From: Aplidium turbinatum
Taxonomy: Eukaryota > Chordata > Ascidiacea > Aplousobranchia > Polyclinidae
Reading direction: 5' to 3'
Length of the DNA: 64,000 bases
Assembly: GCA_918807975.1 (NCBI GenBank)
Contig: OU964920.1
Coordinates: 1,438,501 to 1,502,500 of the forward strand
Numbering within the stretch: the first letter of the stretch is position 1; every line of letters begins with the position of its first letter. The notes beneath the pieces are model-generated. The model saw only the letters and a program-made list of their open reading frames with translations. It made no database searches and was not told where the DNA came from. This document shows positions 44,762 to 56,424 of this stretch, piece by piece. A program made the position numbers and the translations under genes.

Positions 44762-47362
44762 TCATTCAGTCAATTCTAATTTCTTTTGACTTTGTCTTGC
44801 GTTCCAGTGCAGACATTCACTTAGCGAATCGAACCAGTCGTCGAACGGGTTGCTTTTGCAGACACAAGGTGCTGGATGTACCGAAGTGCGTATCGACACA
44901 AAGTCGCCTTTTTTCAACTCGGTCGGAGTGCATCCATCAAACGATACCCAAGCGGAATCGCGGGCGTTCTCTGACACAGTAACTTTTAATTCGGCCCCAG
45001 AAGGGACTATAATAGGGCGAAACGACAGTGAGTGGGGGCAAATAGGGGTAATCATGATCGACGGGACATCTGGATGGACCATTGAGGCCCCAGCAGCAAC
45101 GGCGTACGCTGTACTGCCAGTTGGTGTGGAAATAACTAAACCATCACCTTGGACTGAAGTTATACGACGGCCTTCCAAAAACAAATCGACATTGCACAAA
45201 TACTGGCCGACGCCACGGTTCACAACAATATCATTTAACACAAGACATGCCTTTTCTTGATTACTTGCCAATTCATCACCAGAGTTTTTTATAGGTTCCT
45301 TAGTTCCATTTTCACAGGTGCCAACAAACTCGTCAGAGCATACAGTTGATTTTGAACCCCTAAACATCAATTTATGATAATGCATCATTAGAAAGCTGAA
45401 TAGGGACAAGCAAAGTTAGCAGGAATTACTTCAAAAGTATTAGTGTTAAAGTAATCTGGTTCTTAAATAATTTTAGAAAAATTGCTACCGTAATTAGACC
45501 CCTAGTCAATAGTCATGTGCTGTAACAAATGGTGTTGGAGTCAGTATGTGGTTGGTTAGTGCGTCACTGACTCCAACACCATTCGTCACAGCACATGACC
45601 AGGGAACTGTGTTCTGAAAGCTAGTGCAATTTGCTACTACCACAGCGAACTCGCAGCATCAGGCTAAAACAGGTTGTTTGTAGGCTATCTAGATTTGTGA
45701 AGTTAACTATGATCACGCTACTAAAAGCAAAACTCAATCTATTGCTTAGTAGTGGACACCGGACACGGTATATTTTGAAACAGAAGAAAACGAAATTCAA
45801 TGAAAATTAGACAACAGATGTCGAGTCAAACTATCATCATCATAATCCATCGTCGGTTTGTTCCCCACTAGTGGGGGTGGCCGATACTAATGCACTCATA
45901 TCTGAAAGTATCAAACTCATATCAAAACTTCTCATATCAAACTCACTCATATCAAACTAATGCACTCATATCTGAAAAAGTCCTACTTTGCCTTTTTTAC
46001 TCTTTGCTGTATAGCTTTCCAGACATTTTTCAATGATCTCGTACTTGTTATTGTAAATAGAATTCTTAGCATCACAGTTGTTTGAAATAAAAAGCATTTC
46101 ATTTAAAAAAAATCTTTTTGTGATAACACCAAAACCCCTACTTAGCAATAGGTTATTATAGTTATAGTATGTATAGAGTGAATGAAAAAGCACCTCTTGC
46201 CCTTGTCAACTGGTGTTTTCCTAACACAACACTAGGCTTATATAATGACATTAATTCTACACATATGAATAATCTATGATTTTAATTTGATAGCTACAAC
46301 AATCACTATGATTGTATCTTATGTTAACAAAAACTAAATGTAAATTATTGATGTTTTGATTAAAAATCATACCCTGTACTTGTAGTGAAAAGTTATCACC
46401 AAATTTCCTTGCACAGATGTTTAAGTAAAAAATAGCACTGAACAGTGAACACACTCTTAAATTATCATTGAAATTGAGTCAAATACATCAACTTTGCATG
46501 CAATAAAAAAATATATAATTATATATATGTTACATATCGCCAAGCAATTACAACTTATGCTGACATATTTTAAACTTTGTTGCCAGTTGGCAAAAACCCA
46601 GACAGCAAATCAGTTGCTTTTTACAGTGAATCAAATTAGAAAGCATCTGGTTTGCTGTCTGGCGAGTTGTCACTTATTCTTTAGACTAGTACTGCACATG
46701 AAAACAATATATTAAATAATTAAACATACATACCTTTCTATTCGGCAACGTAGTCGGCTTCTTAACATCAGCACTGCCTGCCCTGCTAATACCATATTAA
46801 TGATTTCCTTATAACACATCAAATCATGACCAGTAAGAAAGCCCAAAGAGCCTGAACGAAAAGCAATAACAGGAGGCATGCTGCATTGAAATAGTGATGT
46901 TGCATGTAACAATGTTCCATCTCCTCCGATAGTGATCACTAAGTCTATGACATTGGAAAGATATGAATGTTTTGTTACACTATTAAATAACAGCAACGTG
47001 GAATGTATATGCTCAAATTCTTTGTCAGAAGCGATAGCTGTGTTGGATAATATGCTTGGTTCTACATATACTTTGAAGCCTTTAACCTGAGAAAGCCAAC
47101 TGACCATACTTTTAAATGCAGCATTTGTGTCGTTTCCAAGTTTTTTAATAATAAGCACACTCTCTGGTGGTCGTGACCATGTCAATTTTTGGTTCTCTGG
47201 GTCTAAAGTGTAGTCTCTGGAAAAGTCAGGTTTTGCAACAGCTTTTGGGCCAAATGTACAGTCAGGGAATGGACCCAGTAAGGATTTTCCTCGTCTAAAA
47301 GGAGCTTTCCTGCATACTTCTTTTTTCTTTGATTCTTCATCGAAAGAAACCATTTTTGACAT
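44762..47362 (-). CDS. NADK: NAD kinase, cytosolic type, complete (2 coding exons)
   Basis: ATP-dependent phosphorylation of NAD+ to NADP+, the entry step for cytosolic NADPH. Exons 46734-47362 and 44762-45395 join in phase 2 to give 420 residues (human 446). Exon 1 holds the substrate-channelling half with the diagnostic GGDGTLLHATS (residues about 146-156), AFRSGSLGFLT and LRSRLRCRIE. Exon 2 holds LNDIVVNRG, VQGDGLVISTPTGSTAY and MITPICPHSLSFRPIIVP, the conserved NAD-binding half, and ends ECLHWNARQSQKKLELTE. The stretch SFLMMHYHKLMFRGSKSTV after the splice is lineage-specific and the least certain part. ATG 47360-47362 is used; a second ATG three codons on is equally possible. TTTTCTAG just upstream suggests a 5' UTR intron. 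It resembles animal NADK rather than mitochondrial NADK2. Confidence 0.95.
45512..45599. repeat. Hairpin MITE in NAD kinase intron
   Basis: GTCATGTGCTGT...GTTGGAGTCAG pairs with CTGACTCCAAC...ACAGCACATGAC, with arms of about 33 bp and a short loop. Confidence 0.8.
45603..45747 (+). repeat. Partial copy of the foldback MITE seen at 16648-16799
   Basis: GAAAGCTAGTGCAATTTGCT, then CATCAGGCTAAAACAGG and CAAAACTCAATCTATTG, match 16738-16870 in order. Confidence 0.75.
46598..46662. repeat. Hairpin MITE, CCAGACAGCAAA family, in NAD kinase intron
   Basis: The ends CCAGACAGCAAATCAG and CTGGTTTGCTGTCTGG are inverted repeats. It is 65 bp long and lies about 70 bp from the exon 1 splice donor. Confidence 0.8.
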
Positions 47363-49630
47363 TATTGCAAGCTAGAAAATATACCTTAACTAATATAAAA
47401 AAACTCAATTACATCTGGTAAGAAAAAAATAATCCCCCTTAAATGAGACCTACTTTGTAATTATACTTTTCATATACTTTCAAGGGTGGTTGTTTGACTC
47501 GAAGACAGCTATGGTCACTTTGTAGTTTTCCATTGTCATTTCACATTTACTTATAAAATGCAGTTTACAGTAACTTTTATTTGTTTATTTTCCTTGTTTA
47601 AATATAATTGATTAAACTACCATTCAACGTTTTATAGGCAGAGAAAACTTTTTCTCGAACCGTAGAAAATTTCATTATCAGATCACCGCTTCAATGCGTG
47701 ATGGAAATCTACAGATAAATCTGCATCAGGCATTGCAGAGTGCAAAAAACAGTGTTGCAGAACGCGTTTTCGAATATTAAATTCTCATCAGTGCAACTAC
47801 GTTTATGAACGCAATAACAACGGCTAAATTTAAACTCAATACAATACATTACAAACATTATAAGGACATATTCTCAGTGTTCAATTGAATATTAATAAAT
47901 GATTAATATCATTTGCTCTATGTCATGATACTGTTATGTTATCACTGAATTGCATAACAAAATACACCAACTTTTTAATTTGCGTGAATACCCAAAGATG
48001 TTGTCACAAACATATCAATTAATCAATGCCCTACACTTAAGTTTCTTACTTTCTTAGTGAAGAACTTTAGGGTCTTGCAAAATTTAAGTTTCCAGCCAAC
48101 GCACAGCTAAAGCAATAGGCCAAGTCTCAGATTATAGTAGGTTAAAACCCATGAGACTGAATTTTTGTTTCAATTTACTGAAGTAACATTTATTTTCAAC
48201 ACTTCTAGCAGTTACCAGAATAAGATTTCAATGCTAGCATAACTTGATGATATAATAATTAAATTAGTGCATCTTCCAGATAAATGCTCCCTTTCGGTGA
48301 AATCACAAAACATGCTTTTGAAACAATAGTTGATAGATTAAGTAATAAGCAGTGGCATATGGTGACCATTATTTTGGGTGTTCACATTTTTAAAAAGGGT
48401 GTGGCTATATTTACACTATATAGTGTAATAATAGCCTCAATGGCGTTGCCAGATAAGGAATTCTGCTCTAATTTGAGAAAAGTTGAAAGCTGTTAAAAAC
48501 AAAAACTTGTATTTTGGAATTTTTTTTTGGTCTTGGGCAAAGATCAAAACCCCAACCTTATTCCTAACTCTAACCCTTCCTAACTTTGGCAACACCTGAT
48601 TTTAACAATGGCATTAAGTGTGGAAAAATAGCCAACTTCTTTTTTGAAAAAGCCTTAACACGTGCTTGATATGCAGTATGCACACATTGCACAGTGACTC
48701 TTCACATCACATTCAGTTTATTTGAACATGATCTGAACAGCTATTGATCAAACTGCATACCTAGTGTGTGTATAAAACACACTAAAAAAAGCGATCACTT
48801 TGCATCATTACTACTGAGTAATAGGTGTAAGTTATTACACTAAAAAACAGTACTGTAGTCTCATATGTTATCCCGAACAAGACAACTCATAAAATAGGTT
48901 AAAATGACTAACTAAAGTTACTCAAAACTTAAAAAACTAAAGTTACTTAAAACTTAACCACCCCTTAAAACTCAAGCAAATAAATATCTATTTACTTGAA
49001 AAAGTAACGTTATGTAAATAGTTTAGCATCCTCACCACTGAAAACAAATCAACAACCACATTAATCACTTTTTCTTTACTCCTCGCATCCGCAAGTATAT
49101 GTTAGCCTAGTGTTACATTCTAACTCATTGACCTCACACAAAAAGGTTGGCCAATGGCTAACCAAACACAAAACGTGAGTCGACTGGATGACTGTTCAAT
49201 CTGTTGGTTGTTGCCTGCTGCTGCTGGTTTCAGGCGTTCAGCTGGTATTTTGTTGATGTGATGTTCTCTAAGTGTTGCCAAATAAATTTTCTCACAAATC
49301 TCTCAAACACAATTTCATTTTATTACCATTTTTCACAGCGAATCAATTCCAAGAATTTTTCCAGTAAGTTGCGGATGACCTCACAAAACGAAAGTTTTTC
49401 AAAAAATGTAAACAAAAAATTTTTTTTCAAAACAACATCTTTTGAAAACGTTACCCCGAAAAATGTTACGTCTTTGGAGATGAGTTTTTTGGTGGGAAGT
49501 TAGGCTATGCTTAATAATAATCGTGTTTGCATTTGCGCCCGTTGTGATAACATACAATACACTGTGATACAACAGGAAGCAGCGAAGTGACTTTAAGTCA
49601 GCTGCTCCCCTTCTTTTGGCTTGTCATTGT
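47363..49630. other. Intergenic, upstream of NAD kinase; no gene seen
   Basis: AT-rich. It includes a loosely telomere-like CTAACTCTAACCCTTCC near 48565-48590 and duplicated ACTAAAGTTACTTAAAACTT strings near 48910-48960. No conserved frame was recognised. Confidence 0.4.
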
Positions 49631-49632
49631 AG

Positions 49633-49718
49633 AGACACAGCCGCGTGCTCTGGAGGGGTGTCGAACCCACGTCCTTTCGAACGTCGCGCAGACGTTCTCA
49701 CCACTCAACTATGCAGCC
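49633..49718 (-). repeat. tRNA-derived SINE, family 2
   Basis: On the minus strand it reads GGCTGCATAGTTGAGTGGTG (A-box-like), then GTGGGTTCGACACCCC (B-box-like), then GCACGCGGCTGTGTCT, the body motif shared with copies at 60640 and 63598. Confidence 0.75.
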
Positions 49719-51009
49719 AACAAAAACCTTTTACAAGCATTTTGCTAAAAAAAATGATTCATTAACTATCTTAGTTGAGTTAGTCTATAGGCCTAAAGTG
49801 CTTAAAAGTAAGATTTTTTGTTTGTTAGCTCCGAAAAAGTTGTTCAACATGACTGTGTCGTCTGATACTTCTGCGTATTAGGCCTTTTACGCCACAATTG
49901 CAGTCACCTGTGATGCAGCAATCTGTGGGTTTAGAAAGACCATTTTCGTCTACCACAGTTTTTGTATTTTGGGAGCATTAGGCCTAGGGGAAGGTGGGGA
50001 TGGTTCGGACAAGGGGATACCCCGGACAAGCAACTTCCGGTTTAATTTTCACATCGCCACGCAGTTTGCACGCCAACTCTCACCATTGGTGAAAGTTGCC
50101 AGCTGCATTAGGACTGCTTTAAGAACTTCAGTTGTTCAAATTTAGAAGTTTAGATTTTTTTCTCAAAGAGGTAATATTTTCAGTGAACGTCGTAAGCTTT
50201 TATAAAAAAGTTTGTGCAGTAGCCTAAAGCAGCGTTTAGACTACATGCGTTTTTCTTGCGTAACCACTCCGACAAAACGTATCGCCCGATCCATTACACA
50301 CAAGTGAATGGGAGTGTTTACATTGCGCGCGTATTTCGTGCGTTTGCACTCAGACAATCGCAAGCCGTTGCAAGCGATCCATCTGAATGCAAGCTGAAGC
50401 TGACGCAACCGATCCTAGGTCGCGTATTTGCTAAGTCAGTCTAAAGTAGTTTTTAGAAAAAACGCCGAGGTAGGTTAGTTCTTAGTGAAGTATTGATAGA
50501 AAAATTACTTTTCACATCAGAAGTGACTTGTTGGGCAGATTCTGCTGAAGTTTAGACTTTTTGAAAGGGTTTTATTGTATTTTTAAGCAAGATAGATGCC
50601 TCCAAGTAGTGTTTTTCTTTCAGATCAAACTTAATTATTTTTCATTCCTCATGGTTTAGGCCACCGTTTTGAACTTTATGTTCGATAGATTGTCACACAT
50701 AAAAAAATCTATGATTATGAAGTAACAGTGAAGTATGAAGTAAAACTTATGTTATGAAAGTTATGAAGTAAAACCAACCAACCAGTGATCACCATGCTTA
50801 TGGGAGGCTACCAGAAGGTGAGTAAAATGACTAGTTGAATATCAAGTTCCTACTACCTAAATGTTATTTTAAAGTATGAAGCTAATGATCATACCAAATA
50901 CCTATTCCATATTTGGAAGTGCTGATTGTTTCACTTAAAACCATTATGGTTTTGCCATCTTTTCTTTTGTTGGCATTATTATTTTGTTTCTACAATTGGT
51001 TTGGTTTTT

Positions 51010-51085
51010 GAATTTTTATCCTCTGACTGAAAAATCCTTGATAGGTTAATCCTAGAAGTTTCACATACTTGTTAGAGGCTTTTGA
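51010..51085 (-). repeat. SINE family 1, 3' fragment
   Basis: TTTTTATCCTCTGACTG, then AGTTTCACATACTTGTTAGAG, matches the tail of the other family 1 copies with more divergence. Confidence 0.65.
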
Positions 51086-52042
51086 TGCAATATCGCTTCA
51101 TTTGCATTTCAACAAAGAAAAATGAATTCAATTGAAGGCATATTTAACTTTTAAAAGTCATCGCAAACACAAACATGCATGTCCAGTGGCGGATCTATAA
51201 AAACATTAGGGGGGGGGCACCAAAGTTTAAGACAAAGGAAATATGTACCTAATACAACATACACAATGCAAAATTTGTTAAAAACAAACAGAGTGAAAGG
51301 GGGTCTGGGATGCTTGCCCCCTATAAAAGTTTATCTTGCTTTGGTGACATTTCGTACACTTTAAAAGCCTAATAATGTAAATTTTGTATCAAGACACACA
51401 CTTTATTTTTACCAAGTTTATCAAAACTGGACTTCTGTAGAAGTTTGTGACACAAATCTTGATTTCAAATTAAAGCTTTGTTTTAAACATTTTATGTTCA
51501 TCATGGCCACAAAGAGATTTTAATGATTGATTTGTTGAAGGTTTGTAGGCTATAGTGCTGTGTTGGCTTTCAATATAATTTTGAAAATTTGCTAGTGTGG
51601 TCCAAACTTCCCTTAGTGTAGACACATTTCACCTCATACATTGAAATAGGCCAAATTAATTGTCAACTAGTGTTTGTATTGTCAACAATGTGTCAACAAT
51701 ATTGTCAACAATGTGTTTGTAGATTACTACTATACCGTTCCTATTATACAACCTAGTTTACATTAGTTTGTTCTAGGATGGACCCTCGGCCCCAGAACCT
51801 CATACGAGGATGATCTTATTCCTTTAATGCATATCTTGATCATATATACTGCATAAAAACAAAGTGTGCCTGATACAATTGCCATCACCGAACACTGTTT
51901 TGGCTTGTACTTTGTAGACAAAATAAAATAATATTCCTTTTCAGAGGTTTATAGGCTATGTCTCTCAGTCACATTTTGCTATGAAAATAAAAATTGCATT
52001 TATGTGTATCGTCGTTGATTGCAATTTGATTTGTTTTGCAGA

Positions 52043-52267
52043 TATGTTTGTGGTCTTATTGGACTCGTGATGATTCTTCTACTGTTAAAATTTGAAGTCT
52101 TGCACTTTCTACTTCATCAAGATGCAAAGTCAATGATAAAGAATTTGAACTACATAGTCATTGTACTATCATGGGCATATACTATATCAGAATTAATGCA
52201 CTATATACACCTATACTCTAGTATGTACACCTATTCCAAAAGTATACATGTAAACTTTTGCTTATAG
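52043..52267 (+). other. Exon-like open stretch, hydrophobic, unidentified
   Basis: It follows a good acceptor (TTTGATTTGTTTTGCAG) and reads YVCGLIGLVMILLLLKFEVL and on for about 74 residues, with one likely membrane helix. I recognise no family and see no donor or neighbouring exon. It lies inside the 4.7-kb TA-flanked element and may be chance or a decayed captured exon. Confidence 0.2.
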
Positions 52268-54674
52268 CCTATTTCATTGGTATATTAAAAGATATTATAT
52301 AATACCCTTCAATTGTTCTGAAGTTATGGGTTTTTATGGTTACTTTGACTATGCATTTTGTTATAATCACTCTTAAAATGAATTATTCTGAAGTCAGGAG
52401 TTTTTATGATTACTTTGGCTGTGCATTTCATTACAATCACCCTTAAAAGGAATTTAATGGTAAGAACACACATCAGGGATTCATACTATACTATAATACT
52501 ATGAATCCCTGACACACATATAGCATATCATGTTATAAGATGTGTTCTTAGGCATTAAGAATTGTTTTGACAAAAGTGTAATATTAACTGACATTATTCC
52601 ATACGTGTGTGACACAAACATGTTAATATAGAAAATTGTAATTTCCATCATTAGACAGATTAATGGAAGAGCATTTGTTTGCTGCAAATGATTTGTTGTT
52701 GTGAATAACTTAACTACCTATTACCATTGCACTTGTAGGCCTATAGATTTGTTGATAACAGCCATAGATCGTCAACTATAATGGTGGTTTATCATTGTCA
52801 ACATTGTCATTACAAAAAAGTAATTGTCCATGTTTTTCTTTGTTATAACTTTGCAACCTTTTTAATTCTGTTAGTGCTATTTTATTTGCTTCTACTGTAC
52901 CAAATTTGTAGCATCTGTTTTTTTCATTATCTGTGCATAACCTATAAGCAATTATACAGAAAACTGCCAACATGCAAAAATTCTGTCTTTTTGATTCGCT
53001 GGTAACAAATAAGATTGAATAGCATTCAGTTTTTTTGTATTAGCCTAATAATATTTTATAAAAGCAGAAAATAAACAGCTATTAAACTATAGCCTATCAA
53101 CCAGAAAATTTAGTCCATCACAAGTGATAGTGATCTTTGAGGTCTCATACCTAATTATCACAAATATGCATTGCTCAGTGGTTTACAATGCAGGCATTTT
53201 CAGTGCTCTTTATGCTGAGTGCACAGTAGGAAAGCACTTTTCTAAGGTTTTTGATGACTCCAAGGGGTAGGCTATTTGCCATTTTCACTGACTTAGATGT
53301 AGGCACTACAGTATATGAACAAGGCCACATTTATAGTAGTGGACTTATGATCTAGTTTTAACGTATAAAAAAAAACAATCTATTAAAAAGCGAACAAAGA
53401 ATTCAAAGTTATTTTACAAAGGTCATGAAACAAGGAAGGTTGTTGAACAAAGATAATAAGGTCAGGAGCAAAATGGCTGGAATGCGAGGTTAATCTAATC
53501 AAAAAATATATAGCTCAGAAATAGACAGTTTGGTGTTCGAAATGTTTGCTAAACATGAGTTAAGAATCCAAAGTTATTAAAAATCACATCTAAAAGCATA
53601 GCCTGTCCAAAAATTACAATGGTGCAGTCTTGGTGTTGGTCCACAGGCAACAAAGTTTGTATTACCGTAACATAACAACCCACTCGGTGCAATTAAAGGT
53701 TTATGGCATTGCTTTAAAAGTCTGGATGCCACTCTGCACTTCATATTGTTAAGTATTTTTTTTTTGGTTTCTCCATTTGCAATATACTATGACCCTCAAA
53801 AGTGTTCTACTTTGATATCATAGTGTGCTGATAGATAGTGTAGGCTAGAGTTTCATTACTGTACTTGTGTTATAAGCTTGTTTCTTTCTGTGAAAGTCAT
53901 TTGTGCAGAGGAAGTAAAGCTCAAAATGTATTGCAATGATCGCATTGGTAGAAGATGTCAACTAGATCAGCTGATTGACATCAATGTAGGGGAATACCCT
54001 ATATTTTCCAAATGACGTAACACAATACGCAAGAAAACCGCAAGTAGTGTAAACGCGAGCTGTTTGAGACAAGACGCACGAAAATCGCAACGCAACAAAG
54101 ACGTACGGAAAACGCACGTAGTCTAAACCCACCTTAAAGCTTTTAACCTTTAGTGTAGTATATAGGTTGTAAATAGCAGGTTCTTTACAGCAAAAGAGTT
54201 TTCTAGCAGAGCATTTTGTACTAGTAGAAATCCGCCATTGTTTGCTACACGTGACCATGGGGATACCACGGACATAATGTATCTAAGTGTCCGGGGTATC
54301 CCCTAGGCTATAGACCTTCTGTAATTTTTTTGCTATTTCCTTCAACATGAAACAATTTCGGGATTTTTTTGTAAATATTATTGGTACAATTCATGTTATT
54401 CAAGACTATTTTCAACAATATTTTGGTTTGTCCGACATAGCCCCATACCTTGTCCGAACCTACCCCCTCATTGGGGTAGGTTCGGACAATTCAGTGATGT
54501 CAGCATTTTAGGAAAATTAATAAGAAAACAAATTTTGAGAAATCGATGCTGTGCACCCTTTTTTCAAGAAAGACATAGCTATAAGTTGACATAAAATTTA
54601 AGCTTAAAAAAGTTTAAAAAAATTTTTACGGCCAAATTTCAAAAAAGTGTCCGAACCATCCCCACCTTCCCCTA

Positions 54675-54824
54675 TAACTTTTTATCAAAGTTCGATTTTT
54701 GACTTGTCCAAAAACAACAATGGAACAGGGCTCCATTCAGACTGCTGCCAACTGGCCAATTTTTGCAACAACAAAAAGAGATATTTTGTGACTAAATTGA
54801 CGTATGAATCATTTATTCTAAACG
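54675..54824 (+). repeat. Duplicated segment, right part of copy 1
   Basis: With 49951-49986 this forms one copy of a segment repeated at 56211-56403, roughly 93% identical by eye. The two parts of copy 1 are separated by the 4.7-kb element. Confidence 0.88.
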
Positions 54825-54855
54825 CTTACTAAACACATTTATTCTAAACACGCTA

Positions 54856-56207
54856 CCGCAAAATGACTTGAGACCTCGATCATTTTCACACGTTTTTAAT
54901 TGCAATAGGCTAAATATTAAACCATTGTGTATTGCATAAAAGGCAATTGTTTCACTCAAATCAATTATGATGTATAGCCTAATACGTACACAATGGGTTA
55001 TTATTAGCAAGACAATGTTACAGTAGAATTGCTTTGGGCATTTTATTAGAATAAAATAGTGATGAGAATTCAGAGGAAGTTCTGGGAGAATCATAGTTAA
55101 TTTGAAAGCATAAAAGAATCCAAAGTAAAATTTTTTGGAGGTTAGTAAATACTTTTGTAGTAAACTTGTCATGCCTGGAAAGTACACTAGTAATAAAGAG
55201 AAGGCTCGTATTCTTGCATGGAGGCAGGAAAATGTGCCAATAAAAGTCATATGCGAGCGAAGTGGAAAAGCAACCATTGTGAGGCTCTTGGCTGCAGCCA
55301 AAAATCTTCCATGCAAAACAGTTCCCAAGCATAAGTTTGGTGGAGGAAGAAAAAAAAAACATCTAAACAAACTGACACCATCATGAAACGAGAAGTACAA
55401 AAGAACCCTCGTTTAACAGCATTAGGCCTGCAAGATCTTTATCCAGATCTGCTGCAGCATGTAAAAATCCGGACAGTTCAGCACCGCCTCCAAAAGGACT
55501 TGGATCTTCCGAGCCGTAAAGCTGCCAAAAACAATGGAGAAAAGTAATGTTCTCTGATGAGAGCAACCTCCAGGTCTTTAAGATGGGGTCTACTACGGTG
55601 CGGCGTCCAAGGTCATCTGATCGCTTTGATCCTCGATATACGGTTCCGACTGTTAAACACCCACAGTCAGTCATGGTGTGGGGAAGTTTTTCTGGAGAGA
55701 AGAGAAGGAGAGGCCTGCACTTTTTTCCAAAAGACAAAAAAATTAACGCTGATTTCTATATGCAAGTTTTGGAGGATGCTCAATTTCTTCCACATTCATG
55801 GCTCCGAGGTGTTCATGCATGATAGTGCACCCTGCCACAAAGCCAATAAAGTAACAAGATTCCTTGAACAGCAACAAAATGTTCTTGAATGACCTGGCAA
55901 CAGCCCAGATTTAAATCCCATCGAAAATTGCTGGCAAAAAATGAAGAGAACAATGGCCGAAAAAAAAAACTCCTAACCTGGATACTCTTATTAAAGAAGA
56001 GCTGAAAAATGTGTGGTGCCTGGAAATGACACCGGATTATTTTAGAAATTTAAGCCACTCTATGCCAAAACGCTTGCAAATGGTTATCAAAAACAAGGGC
56101 AATATGACAAAATATTAACAAAAGTGACTATTTTTAATAAAAGCGTTTATAACAAATAAACCTGTGTTTTTCTTTAAAAATAAGGTAGGTCTCAAGTCAT
56201 TTTGCGG
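54856..56207 (+). mobile_element. Tc1-like transposon with decayed transposase, 1352 bp
   Basis: TA at 54854-54855 and 56208-56209. The inverted ends are CCGCAAAATGACTTGAGACC. The plus strand encodes a Tc1-family transposase in pieces: the N-terminal helix-turn-helix region from MPGKYTSNKEKARI (55171), then RTVQHRLQKDLDLPSRKA, the first catalytic aspartate in MFSDESNLQVF (near 55547), the second in FMHDSAPCHKANK (near 55815), and the glutamate in NSPDLNPIENCWQ (near 55930), about 34 residues on as in DD34E enzymes. Frame changes near 55375 and 55800, stops near 55545 and at the codon before PGNSPDLN (55890), and another shift near 55970 leave it inactive. Confidence 0.93.
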
Positions 56208-56210
56208 TAG

Positions 56211-56403
56211 CTACAGTTTTTGTATATTGGGAGCATTAGGCCTATAACTTTTTATCAAAGTTCGTTTTTTGACTTGTCCAAAAACAATAATGGAACAGGG
56301 CTCCATTTAGACTGCTGCCAACTGGTCAGTTTTTGCAACAACAACGAAAAGAGATATTTTGTGACTAAATTAACGTATGAATCATTTATTCTAAACACTT
56401 ATA
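56211..56403 (+). repeat. Duplicated segment, copy 2 (carries the empty site)
   Basis: Reads GGAGCATTAGGCCTATAACT at the point where copy 1 is split by the 4.7-kb element. Otherwise it follows copy 1 to CATTTATTCTAAACAC. The Tc1 element sits at the junction between the two copies. Confidence 0.88.
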
Positions 56404-56424
56404 AGTTATGTTTTGCTTTATAAC

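Larger units (their letters stand above)
49987..54672. mobile_element. TA-flanked element, GGGGAAGGTGGGG ends, 4686 bp
   Basis: TA at 49985-49986 and 54673-54674. The terminal inverted repeats are 25 identical bases starting GGGGAAGGTGGGGATGG. GGTTCGGACA and CCGGGGTATCCCC-like motifs recur subterminally (50000-50040, 54255-54305, 54425-54490). The empty target site survives in the neighbouring duplicate at 56234-56250, confirming a TA duplication. No transposase was recognised. The interior holds a SINE fragment (51010-51085), a lone hAT-like end CAGTGGCGGATCTA near 51184, an inverted pair ATGAATCCCTGA / TCAGGGATTCAT around 52475-52515, and featureless AT-rich DNA. Confidence 0.87.

Noticed and set aside
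44850-45260. 136-codon plus-strand open frame opposite NAD kinase exon 2
   Set aside because: It is the complement of the conserved NAD kinase sequence, whose minus-strand reading is unambiguous.
49640-49718. Possible minus-strand tRNA gene with a good B box
   Set aside because: It shares a downstream body motif with other dispersed copies and its acceptor ends do not pair convincingly; treated as a SINE.
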